NCBI RefSeq assembly: GCF_000166775.1
Contig: NC_014720.1
Span: forward strand, 248,001 to 312,000
Direction of reading: 5' to 3'
Length of the DNA stretch: 64,000 nt
DNA from: Caldicellulosiruptor kronotskyensis 2002
Lineage (GTDB): Bacteria > Bacillota > Thermoanaerobacteria > Caldicellulosiruptorales > Caldicellulosiruptoraceae
The notes beneath the pieces were generated by a model, which worked only from the letters and a program-made list of their open reading frames with translations, was not told the origin of the DNA and did no database searches. Within the stretch, counting starts at the first letter, position 1. Every line of letters starts with the position of its first letter. Shown in pieces: positions 54,763 to 63,996 of the stretch. The position numbers and the translations under genes were made by a program.

Positions 54763-56181
54763 ATGAGAATTAATAAGAAAATCTTGATAAAGATTTTAGC
54801 TGTAGTGGTTGCGCTTTCAATATTTGTTGCAGTTCCTGTGTATTCCCAGTTTTTTATAATCTCAAATGATTTTCCTACAGACAAGCAGATGGATTATATC
54901 AAAAAGGTGTTGCAGATTGCAAAGGTCTATCACATAGAAAAGTACAGCTATGACGAGCTAATTGATATGATGTTTACAGGACTTTTCAAGAGCCTTGACA
55001 AATATTCAGAGTACATGAAACCACAGCAGGCTCAGGACTTTACCCAGAGCGTAAACGGTGAGTTTTCTGGCATAGGAGTCCAGATAGAAAAACAAGAGGA
55101 CTACATAGTTATTGTAGGAGTTTTTGATGGAACACCTGCAAAAGAAGCGGGTCTGAAAGTTGGTGATAAAATTATAGCAGCAGATGGAAAGTCTCTGGTT
55201 GGGAAAACAACAGATGATGCTGTTAAGCTCATTCGCGGGCAGGAAGGCACAACTGTTGTGATTGACATCTTAAGAGATGGTAAGACTTACAGATTTTCTA
55301 TCGTGAGAAGAAAAATAAAGATACCTGTTGTTGAGTATAAGGTACTTGATAATAATATAGGATATATAAAACTTACACAGTTTACACAGGGTTGTTCCAA
55401 TGATATCAAAAAAGCTCTTGATGAGTTTGACAAAAAAGGTATCAAAAATATTATTTTTGATATTCGAAACAACCCCGGCGGACTTTTAGATGAGGTTGTA
55501 AAGATATGTGAATATTTTGTGCCAGAAGGACCAATTGTAACAATTGAATATAATGGTTTTAAAGATGAGTATAAATCAAAAAACAAAGAAGCAAAGTATA
55601 GGCTTGCAGTTTTGACTAACGAGTCGAGTGCTTCTGCTTCGGAGATTTTTGCCCAAGCTATAAAAGATAGAAAAGTTGGGGTTGTTATTGGTACAAAGAC
55701 ATATGGCAAAGGAACTGTTCAGAATTTAATTGGGCTTCCTGAGACAGATACAAAGAAAGGATATGTTGCCAAAGTTACAGTTGCAAAGTACAAGTCACCG
55801 TCTGGCTATTACGTAGAAGGAAAAGGAGTTATACCTGACATAGAGGTTCAGGACGACTCTCTTTCGCAGTTTGGACCTGACAAGATTTTAAGTCTGAGCG
55901 CAACCAAGAAATACAAAAAAGGTGATATGGATTTAGAGGTATTAGCAGCCCAGCAAAGGCTTTTCTATCTTGGATATTTGAGTAGTTGGACGGCTAAAAT
56001 GGATGATAATACTGTTGCTGCAATCAAGAAGTTCCAGAAAGATAACAAGCTCTATCCTTATGGTGTTTTGGACGTAACAACGCAAAAGAAACTCAACGAG
56101 AAATTCTCTGAGTTTTTAAAGTCAAAGTATGTGGATAAACAACTTCAAAGAGCGATACAGTATTTCAAAATGGGAAAGTAA
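54763..56181 (+). CDS. Carboxy-terminal processing protease (S41, CtpA/CtpB-like)
   Basis: 472 residues. Signal/anchor segment (about 7-28), PDZ domain (about 101-185), S41 protease domain with Ser289 (NESSASASE) and Lys316 (TKTYGKGTVQ) as the Ser-Lys dyad, and a C-terminal peptidoglycan-binding domain 1 (about 395-450, LEVLAAQQRLFYLGYL). Order and length match Gram-positive CtpA/CtpB. Acts outside the membrane on protein C-termini. GGAGGCAGGAGAG precedes the ATG. Confidence 0.93.
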   Translation: MRINKKILIKILAVVVALSIFVAVPVYSQFFIISNDFPTDKQMDYIKKVLQIAKVYHIEKYSYDELIDMMFTGLFKSLDKYSEYMKPQQAQDFTQSVNGEFSGIGVQIEKQEDYIVIVGVFDGTPAKEAGLKVGDKIIAADGKSLVGKTTDDAVKLIRGQEGTTVVIDILRDGKTYRFSIVRRKIKIPVVEYKVLDNNIGYIKLTQFTQGCSNDIKKALDEFDKKGIKNIIFDIRNNPGGLLDEVVKICEYFVPEGPIVTIEYNGFKDEYKSKNKEAKYRLAVLTNESSASASEIFAQAIKDRKVGVVIGTKTYGKGTVQNLIGLPETDTKKGYVAKVTVAKYKSPSGYYVEGKGVIPDIEVQDDSLSQFGPDKILSLSATKKYKKGDMDLEVLAAQQRLFYLGYLSSWTAKMDDNTVAAIKKFQKDNKLYPYGVLDVTTQKKLNEKFSEFLKSKYVDKQLQRAIQYFKMGK

Positions 56182-56203
56182 TAATTAAAAGTTAAAAAAA
56201 CAT

Positions 56204-56252
56204 AAGGCTTTTGCCCACTCTGATAGAAAGTATTATAGGCAAAAGCCTTTTT
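56204..56252 (+). terminator. Terminator of the ctpA gene
   Basis: A perfect 12-bp stem AAGGCTTTTGCC (56204-56215) with GGCAAAAGCCTT (56238-56249), then TTTACTTTT. Confidence 0.85.
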
Positions 56253-56361
56253 ACTTTTAAAAAAATTGTATATAAAATTCATTGAAAATATGCAAATTAA
56301 AAATTAAAATATATTTAAGGTATATTTACAAAAAAGAAAAATAGAAAGGATAGGGCGGTTT

Positions 56362-57381
56362 ATGGCGTTTGGAACAGATATAGGAATAGATTTGGGTACA
56401 GCAACAGTTTTGGTGTATGTAAAAGGAAAGGGTATAGTTTTAAGAGAACCATCAGTTGTTGCGATAGAACAGACAAGAAAACAGATTTTGGCAGTTGGAG
56501 AAGAAGCAAGACGAATGATTGGAAGAACACCGGGCAATATTGTGGCGGTAAGACCTCTTCGCGACGGTGTCATTTCAGACTATGAGGTCACAGAGGCAAT
56601 GCTGAAATATTTTTTGGGTAAGGTACTTGGCAAAAGGGTATTTTTCAAGCCGAGGGTTGTTGTATGTGTGCCATCAGGTGTTACTGAGGTTGAAAAAAGA
56701 GCAGTCTTAGATGCGACATACGAAGCAGGTGCTAAACAGACATTTTTAATAGAAGAGCCAATTGCAGCAGCTATTGGTGCGGGGCTTGACATATCAAGGC
56801 CGGTAGGATGCATGGTAATTGACATCGGTGGTGGAACAACAGACATTGCTGTGATTTCTCTTGGTGGGGCTGTAGTTAGCGAATCCATTAAAGTTGCAGG
56901 GGATAAATTTGATGAAGCAATTATCCGATATATAAGAAAGAAACACAGTGTTGCTATAGGCGAAAGAACTGCAGAAGAGCTCAAAATAAACATTGGATGT
57001 GCATACAAAAAACCAAGGGTAGAATCTATGGAAGTGCGCGGAAGAAGCCTTTTGACAGGTCTTCCAAAGACGATAACTGTTACATCTGACGAGATGCTTT
57101 TGGCTTTAGAAGAGCCTGTGTCGGCAATAATTGAAGCTGTACACAGAGTCTTGGAAAATACGCCGCCTGAGCTTGCAGCAGATATTACCTCAACTGGAAT
57201 AGTGATGACAGGTGGTGGGAGCCTTTTGTGGGGGCTTGACAAGCTAATTTCTGAAAAGACAGGGATTCCTACAAGGATTGCTGACGACCCTGTGTCGTGT
57301 GTTGCTCTTGGGACAGGGAAGGCGTTAGAATCCTTAGATGTTTTGGAAGCAAGTCTTATAAAAGACCCAAGAGTCAGATAA
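56362..57381 (+). CDS. mbl: MreB/Mbl rod-shape-determining protein
   Basis: 339 residues, bacterial actin fold. [20 protein letters not shown] (phosphate-1), [19 protein letters not shown] (phosphate-2) and [15 protein letters not shown] (adenosine site) are present. Guides lateral cell-wall synthesis from the inner membrane face. Followed by two flagellar rod-type genes, the same order as mbl-flhO-flhP in Bacillus subtilis, which is why I prefer Mbl over MreB. Confidence 0.88.
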   Translation: MAFGTDIGIDLGTATVLVYVKGKGIVLREPSVVAIEQTRKQILAVGEEARRMIGRTPGNIVAVRPLRDGVISDYEVTEAMLKYFLGKVLGKRVFFKPRVVVCVPSGVTEVEKRAVLDATYEAGAKQTFLIEEPIAAAIGAGLDISRPVGCMVIDIGGGTTDIAVISLGGAVVSESIKVAGDKFDEAIIRYIRKKHSVAIGERTAEELKINIGCAYKKPRVESMEVRGRSLLTGLPKTITVTSDEMLLALEEPVSAIIEAVHRVLENTPPELAADITSTGIVMTGGGSLLWGLDKLISEKTGIPTRIADDPVSCVALGTGKALESLDVLEASLIKDPRVR

Positions 57382-57401
57382 AAAAGGGGATTGCAGAAAA
57401 G

Positions 57402-58169
57402 ATGATTAGAGGAATTTACACATCGGCATCTGGAATGATTTTGAATCAAAAACTAATGGATTTAACAGCAAACAATGTGGCAAATGTGAGCACAACCGGA
57501 TTTAAAAGGGATGTTGCGCAGATTGAAAGTTTCAGAAACATGCTTGTCTATAGGATATACGACAAAGTGACTTCGCCTGACAATGCAATAGGATATATGT
57601 CACTTGGCGCAGATGTGTCAAGGATTGTAAGCGACTTTTCACAGGGACTTTACATAAAAACAGATGAACCTCTGAACTTGGCAATAAAAGGAGATGGATT
57701 TTTTACCATTGAGGTGCCAGAAAATCAGGGTGCTCAGCAAATCTTTTATACCAGAAATGGTGCGTTTACTTTAAATTCGCGGGGCGAGCTTGTAACACTT
57801 AATGGTTTTTACGTTCTTGGACAGAATGGAAGGATTGTTCTTCAAAATGGCGGGCAAGTAAGAATTGATGAGCAGGGGAATGTCTATCAGAATGGAAGAA
57901 TTGTTGACAGACTCAGGGTTGTTGATTTTCAGGATAAAAGCCTTCTTCGTAAAGTAGGTAATAACCTGTATGAAGCAGATGCTACAGTCCAACAGATACC
58001 ATTTTCAGGCAAGGTGCTTCAAGGGTATTTGGAAGGTTCTAACGTAAATTCTGTTCAAGAAATGGTCAACATGATAAATGTTCTAAGAGCGTATGAAGCT
58101 AACCAGAAGGCGTTTGTTATTCAGGATGAGACGTTGCAAAAGGCAGTAAATGAGATAGCAAGAAAGTAA
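57402..58169 (+). CDS. Flagellar hook-basal body protein, FlgF/FlhO-like
   Basis: 255 residues from ATG 57402 (AAAAGGGGATTG upstream). The N-terminus MIRGIYTSASGM followed by LTANNVANVSTTGFKRD is the rod/hook signature, and the C-terminus ends in an AYEANQKAFVIQDETLQKAVNEI coiled segment. Exported by the flagellar type III system without a cleaved signal. An in-frame start further upstream lies within mbl and is not supported. Confidence 0.88.
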   Translation: MIRGIYTSASGMILNQKLMDLTANNVANVSTTGFKRDVAQIESFRNMLVYRIYDKVTSPDNAIGYMSLGADVSRIVSDFSQGLYIKTDEPLNLAIKGDGFFTIEVPENQGAQQIFYTRNGAFTLNSRGELVTLNGFYVLGQNGRIVLQNGGQVRIDEQGNVYQNGRIVDRLRVVDFQDKSLLRKVGNNLYEADATVQQIPFSGKVLQGYLEGSNVNSVQEMVNMINVLRAYEANQKAFVIQDETLQKAVNEIARK

Positions 58170-58229
58170 GTTTTATATTTTTTTAGCTTGCGAAAAGAAT
58201 TAGCAAGATAAAAGGAGGAAAAAAATAAG

Positions 58230-59033
58230 ATGATGAGAGCACTTTATTCTGCCGCTCTTGGTATGAAAGCACAGCAGACAAATGTCGATATCATATCCAA
58301 CAACCTTGCCAATGTGAATACAACAGCTTTCAAAAAAGACAAAGCTGAGTTCAAAGACCTTTTGTATGAGACCCTCTCAAGAGCAGATGTTGTAGCAGGT
58401 GATGGGAAGCCTGTAAGTCTTCAGATAGGTCATGGTGTCACAATCTCTGCTATAACAAAAAGCTTTGCAGAAGGAAACTTGGAGAGGACTGAAAACCCGC
58501 TTGATTTGGCTATTCAAGGGGAAGGATTTTTTGTTGTGTCAACCCCAAACGGTCCAAGATATACAAGGGATGGGAGTTTTAAAGTTTCCAATGTTGAGGG
58601 ACAAATAAAACTTGTGACTTCAGATGGATATCCTGTTTTAGCAGAGGGTGATACTGAGATTATCCTTCCAGAGACTGCAATTTCAAGTATCACAATAGAT
58701 GAAACAGGAAGAATTACTTACAAAGATGCAGAAGGACAGGTTCAAGATTCGGGGCTGAAAATTAAAATAGTGAGGTTTATAAACCCTCAAGGACTTTTAG
58801 CAGAGGGGAAAAACCTGTATAATGTTTCTGCTGCATCTGGTGACCCTGTGTCTGAAGAGGAGATGGAAGGTCAAAAAAGCAGGATTTTGCAGGGATTTTT
58901 GGAGATGTCGAATGTTCAAGTTGTTGATGAGATGGTAAAGTTAATTATTGCTCAAAGAGCGTATGAGATAAATTCCAAAGCTATCCAAACAGCTGACGAT
59001 ATGCTTTCCATGGCAAACAACTTGAAAAGATAA
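58230..59033 (+). CDS. Flagellar basal-body rod protein, FlgG/FlhP-like
   Basis: 267 residues. MRALYSAALGMKAQQTNVDI and SNNLANVNTTAFKKDKAEFK (1-45) form the rod-protein N-terminal motif; ENPLDLAIQGEGFFVVSTPNG (about 90) is the conserved central motif; the C-terminal helix reads QRAYEINSKAIQTADDMLSMANNL. AAAGGAGG precedes the ATG. Distal rod component by family. Confidence 0.92.
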   Translation: MMRALYSAALGMKAQQTNVDIISNNLANVNTTAFKKDKAEFKDLLYETLSRADVVAGDGKPVSLQIGHGVTISAITKSFAEGNLERTENPLDLAIQGEGFFVVSTPNGPRYTRDGSFKVSNVEGQIKLVTSDGYPVLAEGDTEIILPETAISSITIDETGRITYKDAEGQVQDSGLKIKIVRFINPQGLLAEGKNLYNVSAASGDPVSEEEMEGQKSRILQGFLEMSNVQVVDEMVKLIIAQRAYEINSKAIQTADDMLSMANNLKR

Positions 59034-59057
59034 GTTTTATAAGGCAGGTAATTGTGA

Positions 59058-59408
59058 ATGAGTGAGGTATCAAACATTAAAATTCAGGCAGATTATCAAC
59101 AGGGAATTGGCAACTCTGTCATAGACAAGCTTGAAAAAGCATATTCTGAGAAAGATAAACAGAAACTCAAAGAAGCGTGTGAAGAATTTGAATCGATAAT
59201 GCTTTCCACCATTTTTAAACAGATGCAAAAGTCGATACCCAAAGGTGGACTTTTTAAGGAAGGCATTGCAGATGATATCTTTAACGACATGTTTGTTGAT
59301 GAGGTTTCAAAAAATGCTTCAAAGCAGGGAGGTATAGGTCTTTCAAAGCTTTTGTATGATTCTATGATAAAGAGGCTTGAAAACGAATATAAATTTAAAA
59401 AGGAATAG
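59058..59408 (+). CDS. Rod-binding protein, FlgJ N-terminal-like
   Basis: 116 residues matching the N-terminal rod-capping half of FlgJ only (ACEEFESIMLSTIFKQMQKS, FKEGIADDIFNDMFVDEVSK, GGIGLSKLLYDSM); the muramidase half is absent, as is common in Gram-positives. 24 bp after the FlgG-like gene, so part of the same operon. Confidence 0.85.
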   Translation: MSEVSNIKIQADYQQGIGNSVIDKLEKAYSEKDKQKLKEACEEFESIMLSTIFKQMQKSIPKGGLFKEGIADDIFNDMFVDEVSKNASKQGGIGLSKLLYDSMIKRLENEYKFKKE

Positions 59409-59412
59409 AAAG

Positions 59413-59443
59413 GCTGGCGTAATTATGCCAGCTTATTTTTTTT
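59413..59443 (+). terminator. Terminator of the mbl-flagellar operon
   Basis: GCTGGC (59413-59418) pairs with GCCAGC (59427-59432), followed by TTATTTTTTTT. Confidence 0.8.
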
Positions 59444-59605
59444 GGTTTTATTGTTGAAAATAAAAATTAATAGTTGTAAAATATATTTAAAAACACATAA
59501 AAACAAAAATCTTTCTTAATCACAATTTTTTATAGTTTTTTAAAGTTAACTTTTTGTTATGGAATTATGTCGAATGGAATTTGAACAAGGGGGTTTGATG
59601 AGATA

Positions 59606-60421
59606 ATGTATAAATTTATATTCTCAGCATTTGGAGATGAGATATCAAGCAGTTTGGATGAACAGATAGAGGTTTTGAAAAAACATGGTATTGAGTATTT
59701 AGAGTTTCGGTCTGCAAATGGGAAAAACATTGCAGATTATACTGAAAATGAAGCAAAAGAAATTTTAGAAAAGTTGAAAGATAGTGGTATAAAGGTTTCA
59801 GCAATAGGGTCTCCAATCGGCAAGGTTGATGTAAACTGCGATTTTGAAAGGTATCTTGAACTTTTCAAGCACATCCTCCATCTTGCTCACATCCTTGAGA
59901 CAAAATACGTACGCATCTTTTCATTTTATGTTCCAGAAGGTGAAGAAGAAAAGTATACAGATGTTGTCATAGAAAGGCTTTTGAAGTTTACTGAAATTGC
60001 CAGAAAAGAAAATCTTGTTCTTCTTCACGAAAATGAAAAAGAGATTTATGGAAGCAATGCTGAAAGGTGTTTTAAAATCCTCTCTGAGATCAACTCACCC
60101 AATTTGAGAGCAACATTTGACCCGGCCAATTTTGTTCAGTGCAAAGTAGAGGTCTATCCTCATGCATTTGAGCTTTTAAAGGATTATATTGAGTATGTAC
60201 ACATAAAAGACGCAAAATTTTCGGATGGAAGTGTTACCGTTGCAGGCGAGGGTGACGGAAGAATAAAAGATGTGATAGAAGCATTAAAGAGGATACACTT
60301 TTGTGGTTTTTTGTCGATAGAACCTCATCTTAACAATAACCTTCCTGGTGGTGGTCCTGAAAACTTTGCGAGGGCTTATAGGGCAATTAAAAAGATTATT
60401 GATGGGGAAGGAGAGATTTAA
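59606..60421 (+). CDS. Sugar phosphate isomerase/epimerase (xylose isomerase-like TIM barrel)
   Basis: 271 residues of the AP endonuclease 2/xylose isomerase-like fold. Metal-binding residues expected from the family are visible: Glu in LVLLHENEKEIYG (about 140), Asp in LRATFDPANFV (about 173), His-Asp in YVHIKDAKF (about 200) and Glu in GFLSIEPHL (about 237). It lies 3 bp upstream of a Gfo/Idh/MocA dehydrogenase; such pairs act in inositol or sugar-acid catabolism. Its last 32 bp are included in the 406-bp duplicated segment. Confidence 0.87.
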   Translation: MYKFIFSAFGDEISSSLDEQIEVLKKHGIEYLEFRSANGKNIADYTENEAKEILEKLKDSGIKVSAIGSPIGKVDVNCDFERYLELFKHILHLAHILETKYVRIFSFYVPEGEEEKYTDVVIERLLKFTEIARKENLVLLHENEKEIYGSNAERCFKILSEINSPNLRATFDPANFVQCKVEVYPHAFELLKDYIEYVHIKDAKFSDGSVTVAGEGDGRIKDVIEALKRIHFCGFLSIEPHLNNNLPGGGPENFARAYRAIKKIIDGEGEI

Positions 60422-60795
60422 GAAATGTCAAAGCTTAAATTTGGAATTGTTGGCTGTGGGGTTATATCAAAGACACATGCGATTGCTATTTCAGCTCTTT
60501 CAAGTGATGCGGAGCTTGTTGCTGTGTGCGATGTTATAGAAGACAGAGCAAGAAAACTTGCCCAAGATTTTGGTGTGAAAAAGATATATACTGATTATGA
60601 AAAAATGCTTCTTGATTCTGATATAGATGTTATTTCAATCTGCACACCATCTGGTATGCATGCTGATATGGCAGCTTTAGCAGCAGACGCAAAAAAACAT
60701 GTCATTGTTGAAAAGCCCATGGATATAACATTGTCTAAAGCTGATAAAATAATAGAGGCTCAAAATAGAAACAATGTAGTTATTTCTATAATCTC
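60390..60795 (+). repeat. 406-bp direct repeat, left copy (target duplication)
   Basis: Matches 62777-63182 apparently base for base over 406 bp; the repeat ends abut the two ends of the IS1634-type element. Confidence 0.9.
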
Positions 60796-60799
60796 TTGA
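60425..60799 (+). pseudogene. Truncated Gfo/Idh/MocA dehydrogenase (left copy)
   Basis: 124 residues, identical to the first 123 residues or so of the intact gene at 62812, then ends within the IS terminal repeat (TGA 60797-60799). Retains the NAD-binding GIVGCGVISK and EKPMDIT motifs but lacks the substrate domain, so it should not be functional. The upstream RBS is intact, so a short product could still be made. Confidence 0.92.
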
Positions 60800-62776
60800 C
60801 TTTGTCAGTTTGAAACTCAAAAAGCTTGGGAGGACTGGGATTGACAAAATTTGGACCTCAATTTTGTCACTACATCATTTGTTAATGCCAATAAATCCTA
60901 AACCTTCCTCATATGTCATGAAATTTTTTGGCCCCTTTATCTTCATCACATTCAGGATGTCTATAGCTCCTCCTTCTGTCCTTTGCTTTATCAAATATTT
61001 CTTCCCTTTTATCTCTATTTCAATAAAATTCATTGAATCTATCGCTTCCATTATCCTTTCACTACTTATCTCTTTACCTTTTTTCCTCAAAATATATTCC
61101 AATGTCCGTTGTAATAAAAATGCCAAAAAACATATCACAAAATGTCCTTTTATTCTACTTTCTGTAAAGTGATATATCGGTCGTACTTCTAAACAGCTTT
61201 TCATTACTCTGAATGACTGTTCTATCTTCCATAAATCGTGATATGCTCCTAAAACTTCTTCTACATCCATATCCTTTTTACTCGTCTGTATTGCATAATA
61301 ACCGTCAAACTTCTCATCTCGTTTTATCGCTTCCTCATCCAATTCATATTCTTCTGTCTTTGATTTCTTCTTCAAATATCTCCTCGCACCTTTTTTCTCT
61401 AAGGATGTTATACTTCCTTTGTTCTCTAAAAGCTCTTTGGCTTTTGATACAAGTCTTTCCCTGTCTTCTTTGTCTTTCTTAGCTCTCTTGCTTGAATACG
61501 TTATTATCAGTCTCTCTTCTATTTTAAACTCTTTACCCTCTTCATCCTTGATAACATTTGTTCTTTCCAATACCTTATATTTGAATTCATCTCCATAAAT
61601 TTCTTCAGCATTCAAACAACTTTTTCCATCAAGCCTTTTATATCCTTCTTGCTCAAATACTTCATCTAAAACTTCTTTACTTGCATTCTTTAATCTGCTT
61701 GCTACTATATAATCATATCCCGCTTCTTTTATCATCTTTAAATTTAATCTGCTGTTGAGCCCTTTGTCTGCTACTATCACTATCTTATCTATACTAAATT
61801 TTTCCTTCAGTTTCCTCAATATCTTTACCATTGTTTTGCTATCTATTGTATTGCCAGGAAAAAGTTCATAACCTATCGGCCTGCCTTCTTTGTCTACCAA
61901 AAGCCCTAACACAACCTGTACTTCATTTATCTTGTTGTCTTTGCTAAAACCAAAATTTTTAAGTTCATCGGCTCTACAACTCTCAAAGTATATTGTCGTC
62001 ACGTCATAAAAAACTATATCAACCACCATCTTAAATAAATCCCTATTTCTCTGATACAGGTATGTCTCTAAATCCTCTTTTATACTGTCAAGAAAATCTA
62101 AACACCTGTATAATTGATTTAAATCTATATCCTCTTCAAATCCAAAATATCTATTCTTCTCATGATAAGTTCTCAGTTTGCTCATAGGTTCTATCAATCT
62201 CTGTATGGTCATTAAAAAACTTACTTTGTCTACGTCAAATTTTATCTTTCTCCCCCTTGTTGCTCTCTCTTTTAAAAATTTATCTATTTCAAGTTCTTCC
62301 CATAACTTTCTGAATACAATGTACCCCCAATTTTTTATAACTGCATCCGATACATCCTCTTCAGATTCAATAGTAACAGCTTCTGTATTGTCAGTAGTTG
62401 TTCTTTCAACAATATCAGATAGTTTTTTTACAATGTTTCTAAAAGCAGGATCATTTTTGAGGAGATCAAGTCTACCAAAATTGAATAGCACTCTTTGCTT
62501 AACCTTGCCATTTTCACGATAGTTTTCGACTAATCTAACATACTGGTAACCGCCAGCATTAGTTATTTTGACAAACATATGGTAGCTCCTCAAAGGTATT
62601 TTGAATAATTGTACCACAAAATATTCAAAATGTCAAGTATTTATAGCATATTTCAGACTCTAATTTGCCACTACAATTTTTAAAATTTTTTATTTTTCTA
62701 TTTTCAAAACCCGCATAAATTAAGACTTTGTCATTTTTTGTTAGCTCAATAACCACTCCTAATTGACAAAGTCAAG
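60796..62776 (-). mobile_element. IS1634-family insertion sequence flanked by 406-bp direct repeats
   Basis: About 1.98 kb. Inverted repeats: left CTTGACTTTGTCAGTT (60795-60810) against CTTGACTTTGTCAATT (reverse complement of 62761-62776), 15/16 identical; C60795 could belong to either repeat. It carries one intact transposase on the minus strand. The long flanking duplication is a known trait of IS1634 and IS1549. Confidence 0.88.
60875..62578 (-). CDS. IS1634-family transposase (IS4 superfamily)
   Basis: 567 residues from ATG 62578 (GAGGAG 7 nt upstream; upstream in-frame codons to 62617 lack support). N-terminus MFVKITNAGGYQYVRLVENY; DDE residues lie within FYDVTTIYFES (first Asp), IVIVADKGLNSRLNL (second Asp) and the YRLKIE-like Y-x-DLWKIEQSFRVMKS (Glu). 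The C-terminus shows HFVICFLAFLLQRTLEYILR. Intact and probably active. Runs opposite to the disrupted dehydrogenase gene. Confidence 0.92.
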   Translation of the reverse strand: MFVKITNAGGYQYVRLVENYRENGKVKQRVLFNFGRLDLLKNDPAFRNIVKKLSDIVERTTTDNTEAVTIESEEDVSDAVIKNWGYIVFRKLWEELEIDKFLKERATRGRKIKFDVDKVSFLMTIQRLIEPMSKLRTYHEKNRYFGFEEDIDLNQLYRCLDFLDSIKEDLETYLYQRNRDLFKMVVDIVFYDVTTIYFESCRADELKNFGFSKDNKINEVQVVLGLLVDKEGRPIGYELFPGNTIDSKTMVKILRKLKEKFSIDKIVIVADKGLNSRLNLKMIKEAGYDYIVASRLKNASKEVLDEVFEQEGYKRLDGKSCLNAEEIYGDEFKYKVLERTNVIKDEEGKEFKIEERLIITYSSKRAKKDKEDRERLVSKAKELLENKGSITSLEKKGARRYLKKKSKTEEYELDEEAIKRDEKFDGYYAIQTSKKDMDVEEVLGAYHDLWKIEQSFRVMKSCLEVRPIYHFTESRIKGHFVICFLAFLLQRTLEYILRKKGKEISSERIMEAIDSMNFIEIEIKGKKYLIKQRTEGGAIDILNVMKIKGPKNFMTYEEGLGFIGINK

Positions 62777-63182
62777 AAAAGATTATTGATGGGGAAGGAG
62801 AGATTTAAGAAATGTCAAAGCTTAAATTTGGAATTGTTGGCTGTGGGGTTATATCAAAGACACATGCGATTGCTATTTCAGCTCTTTCAAGTGATGCGGA
62901 GCTTGTTGCTGTGTGCGATGTTATAGAAGACAGAGCAAGAAAACTTGCCCAAGATTTTGGTGTGAAAAAGATATATACTGATTATGAAAAAATGCTTCTT
63001 GATTCTGATATAGATGTTATTTCAATCTGCACACCATCTGGTATGCATGCTGATATGGCAGCTTTAGCAGCAGACGCAAAAAAACATGTCATTGTTGAAA
63101 AGCCCATGGATATAACATTGTCTAAAGCTGATAAAATAATAGAGGCTCAAAATAGAAACAATGTAGTTATTTCTATAATCTC
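62777..63182 (+). repeat. 406-bp direct repeat, right copy (target duplication)
   Basis: Second copy of 60390-60795. Carries the end of the isomerase gene, the spacer, the RBS and the first part of the dehydrogenase gene, so the gene downstream is complete. Confidence 0.9.
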
Positions 63183-63912
63183 ACAGCACAGATACAGCGA
63201 TTGTATGCAACTTTTAAAAAGACTAATGAACGAAGGGAAGTTTGGCAAGATAGTTTTAGCAACAAGCTACACTAAATGGTACAGGTCACAAGAATATTAT
63301 GACAGCGGTAACTGGCGAGGTACTTGGAGCTTAGATGGCGGTGGCGCGCTTATGAACCAATCAATACATTACATAGACATGATCCAGTGGATTGTTGGAA
63401 AGGTTGAGGAAGTATATGCTTACTGCACAACAAGAGCACATAAGCGAATAGAAGTAGAAGATTGTGCTGTGGCTTGTGTAAAGTTTGAAAATGGTGCGAT
63501 AGGCGAGATAGTTGGAACAACAAGTGCATATCCCGGTTTTGAAACGCGGCTTGAGATTTTTGGTGAACATGGTTCTGCAATAGCTGTAAATACTCAGCTT
63601 GAAAGTCTTTATTTCAAAGATGGGTCTGAGAAGGAGTATTTGGAGAATTACAAAAAGGAAGACAGGGGTCCTGTTGGTGCATCTTCTGCTGCCATCAAAG
63701 AAGAAGGACATGTAAGACAGTACAGAGATGTAATAAATGCTATAAAAACCGGAACAAAACCACTTATCCCAGCTGAGGAAGGTAGACATCCTGTTGAAAT
63801 TATACTTGCCATTTACCTCTCAAGCTTGACAGGAAGACCTGTAAAACTTCCTCTTGAAAGTGATGAGGAGGTTTTAAAAGAGATTGAAAAGATAAAAGGC
63901 AAAGGATTTTGA
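62812..63912 (+). CDS. Gfo/Idh/MocA-family NAD(P)-dependent dehydrogenase, intact copy
   Basis: 366 residues. N-terminal Rossmann domain with GIVGCGVISKTHA (6-18), the catalytic-region motif EKPMDIT (about 96) and a C-terminal alpha/beta domain with GGGALMNQSIHYIDMIQWIVG (about 177) including the conserved His. Probably oxidises a sugar or cyclitol; pairs with the isomerase at 59606. AAGGAGAG lies upstream of the ATG inside the duplicated segment. The IS insertion separated it from the isomerase gene, so its expression now depends on read-through or a new promoter. Confidence 0.93.
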   Translation: MSKLKFGIVGCGVISKTHAIAISALSSDAELVAVCDVIEDRARKLAQDFGVKKIYTDYEKMLLDSDIDVISICTPSGMHADMAALAADAKKHVIVEKPMDITLSKADKIIEAQNRNNVVISIISQHRYSDCMQLLKRLMNEGKFGKIVLATSYTKWYRSQEYYDSGNWRGTWSLDGGGALMNQSIHYIDMIQWIVGKVEEVYAYCTTRAHKRIEVEDCAVACVKFENGAIGEIVGTTSAYPGFETRLEIFGEHGSAIAVNTQLESLYFKDGSEKEYLENYKKEDRGPVGASSAAIKEEGHVRQYRDVINAIKTGTKPLIPAEEGRHPVEIILAIYLSSLTGRPVKLPLESDEEVLKEIEKIKGKGF

Positions 63913-63939
63913 GGTTAGAAATAAAAATATAGATGTAAA

Positions 63940-63996
63940 AAAAGGGGCTGGTTGACCTGTTATATTTTAATGTTGTTTGGCAACAGCCCCTTTTTT
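63940..63996 (+). terminator. Terminator of the dehydrogenase gene
   Basis: AAAAGGGGCTG (63940-63950) pairs with CAGCCCCTTTT (63984-63994), with an inner TTG/CAA extension; TTTTTT ends the right arm. Confidence 0.85.

Noticed and set aside
56580-57449. 289-codon minus-strand open frame opposite mbl
   Set aside because: Shadow of the strongly conserved mbl frame; no RBS and no recognisable domain.
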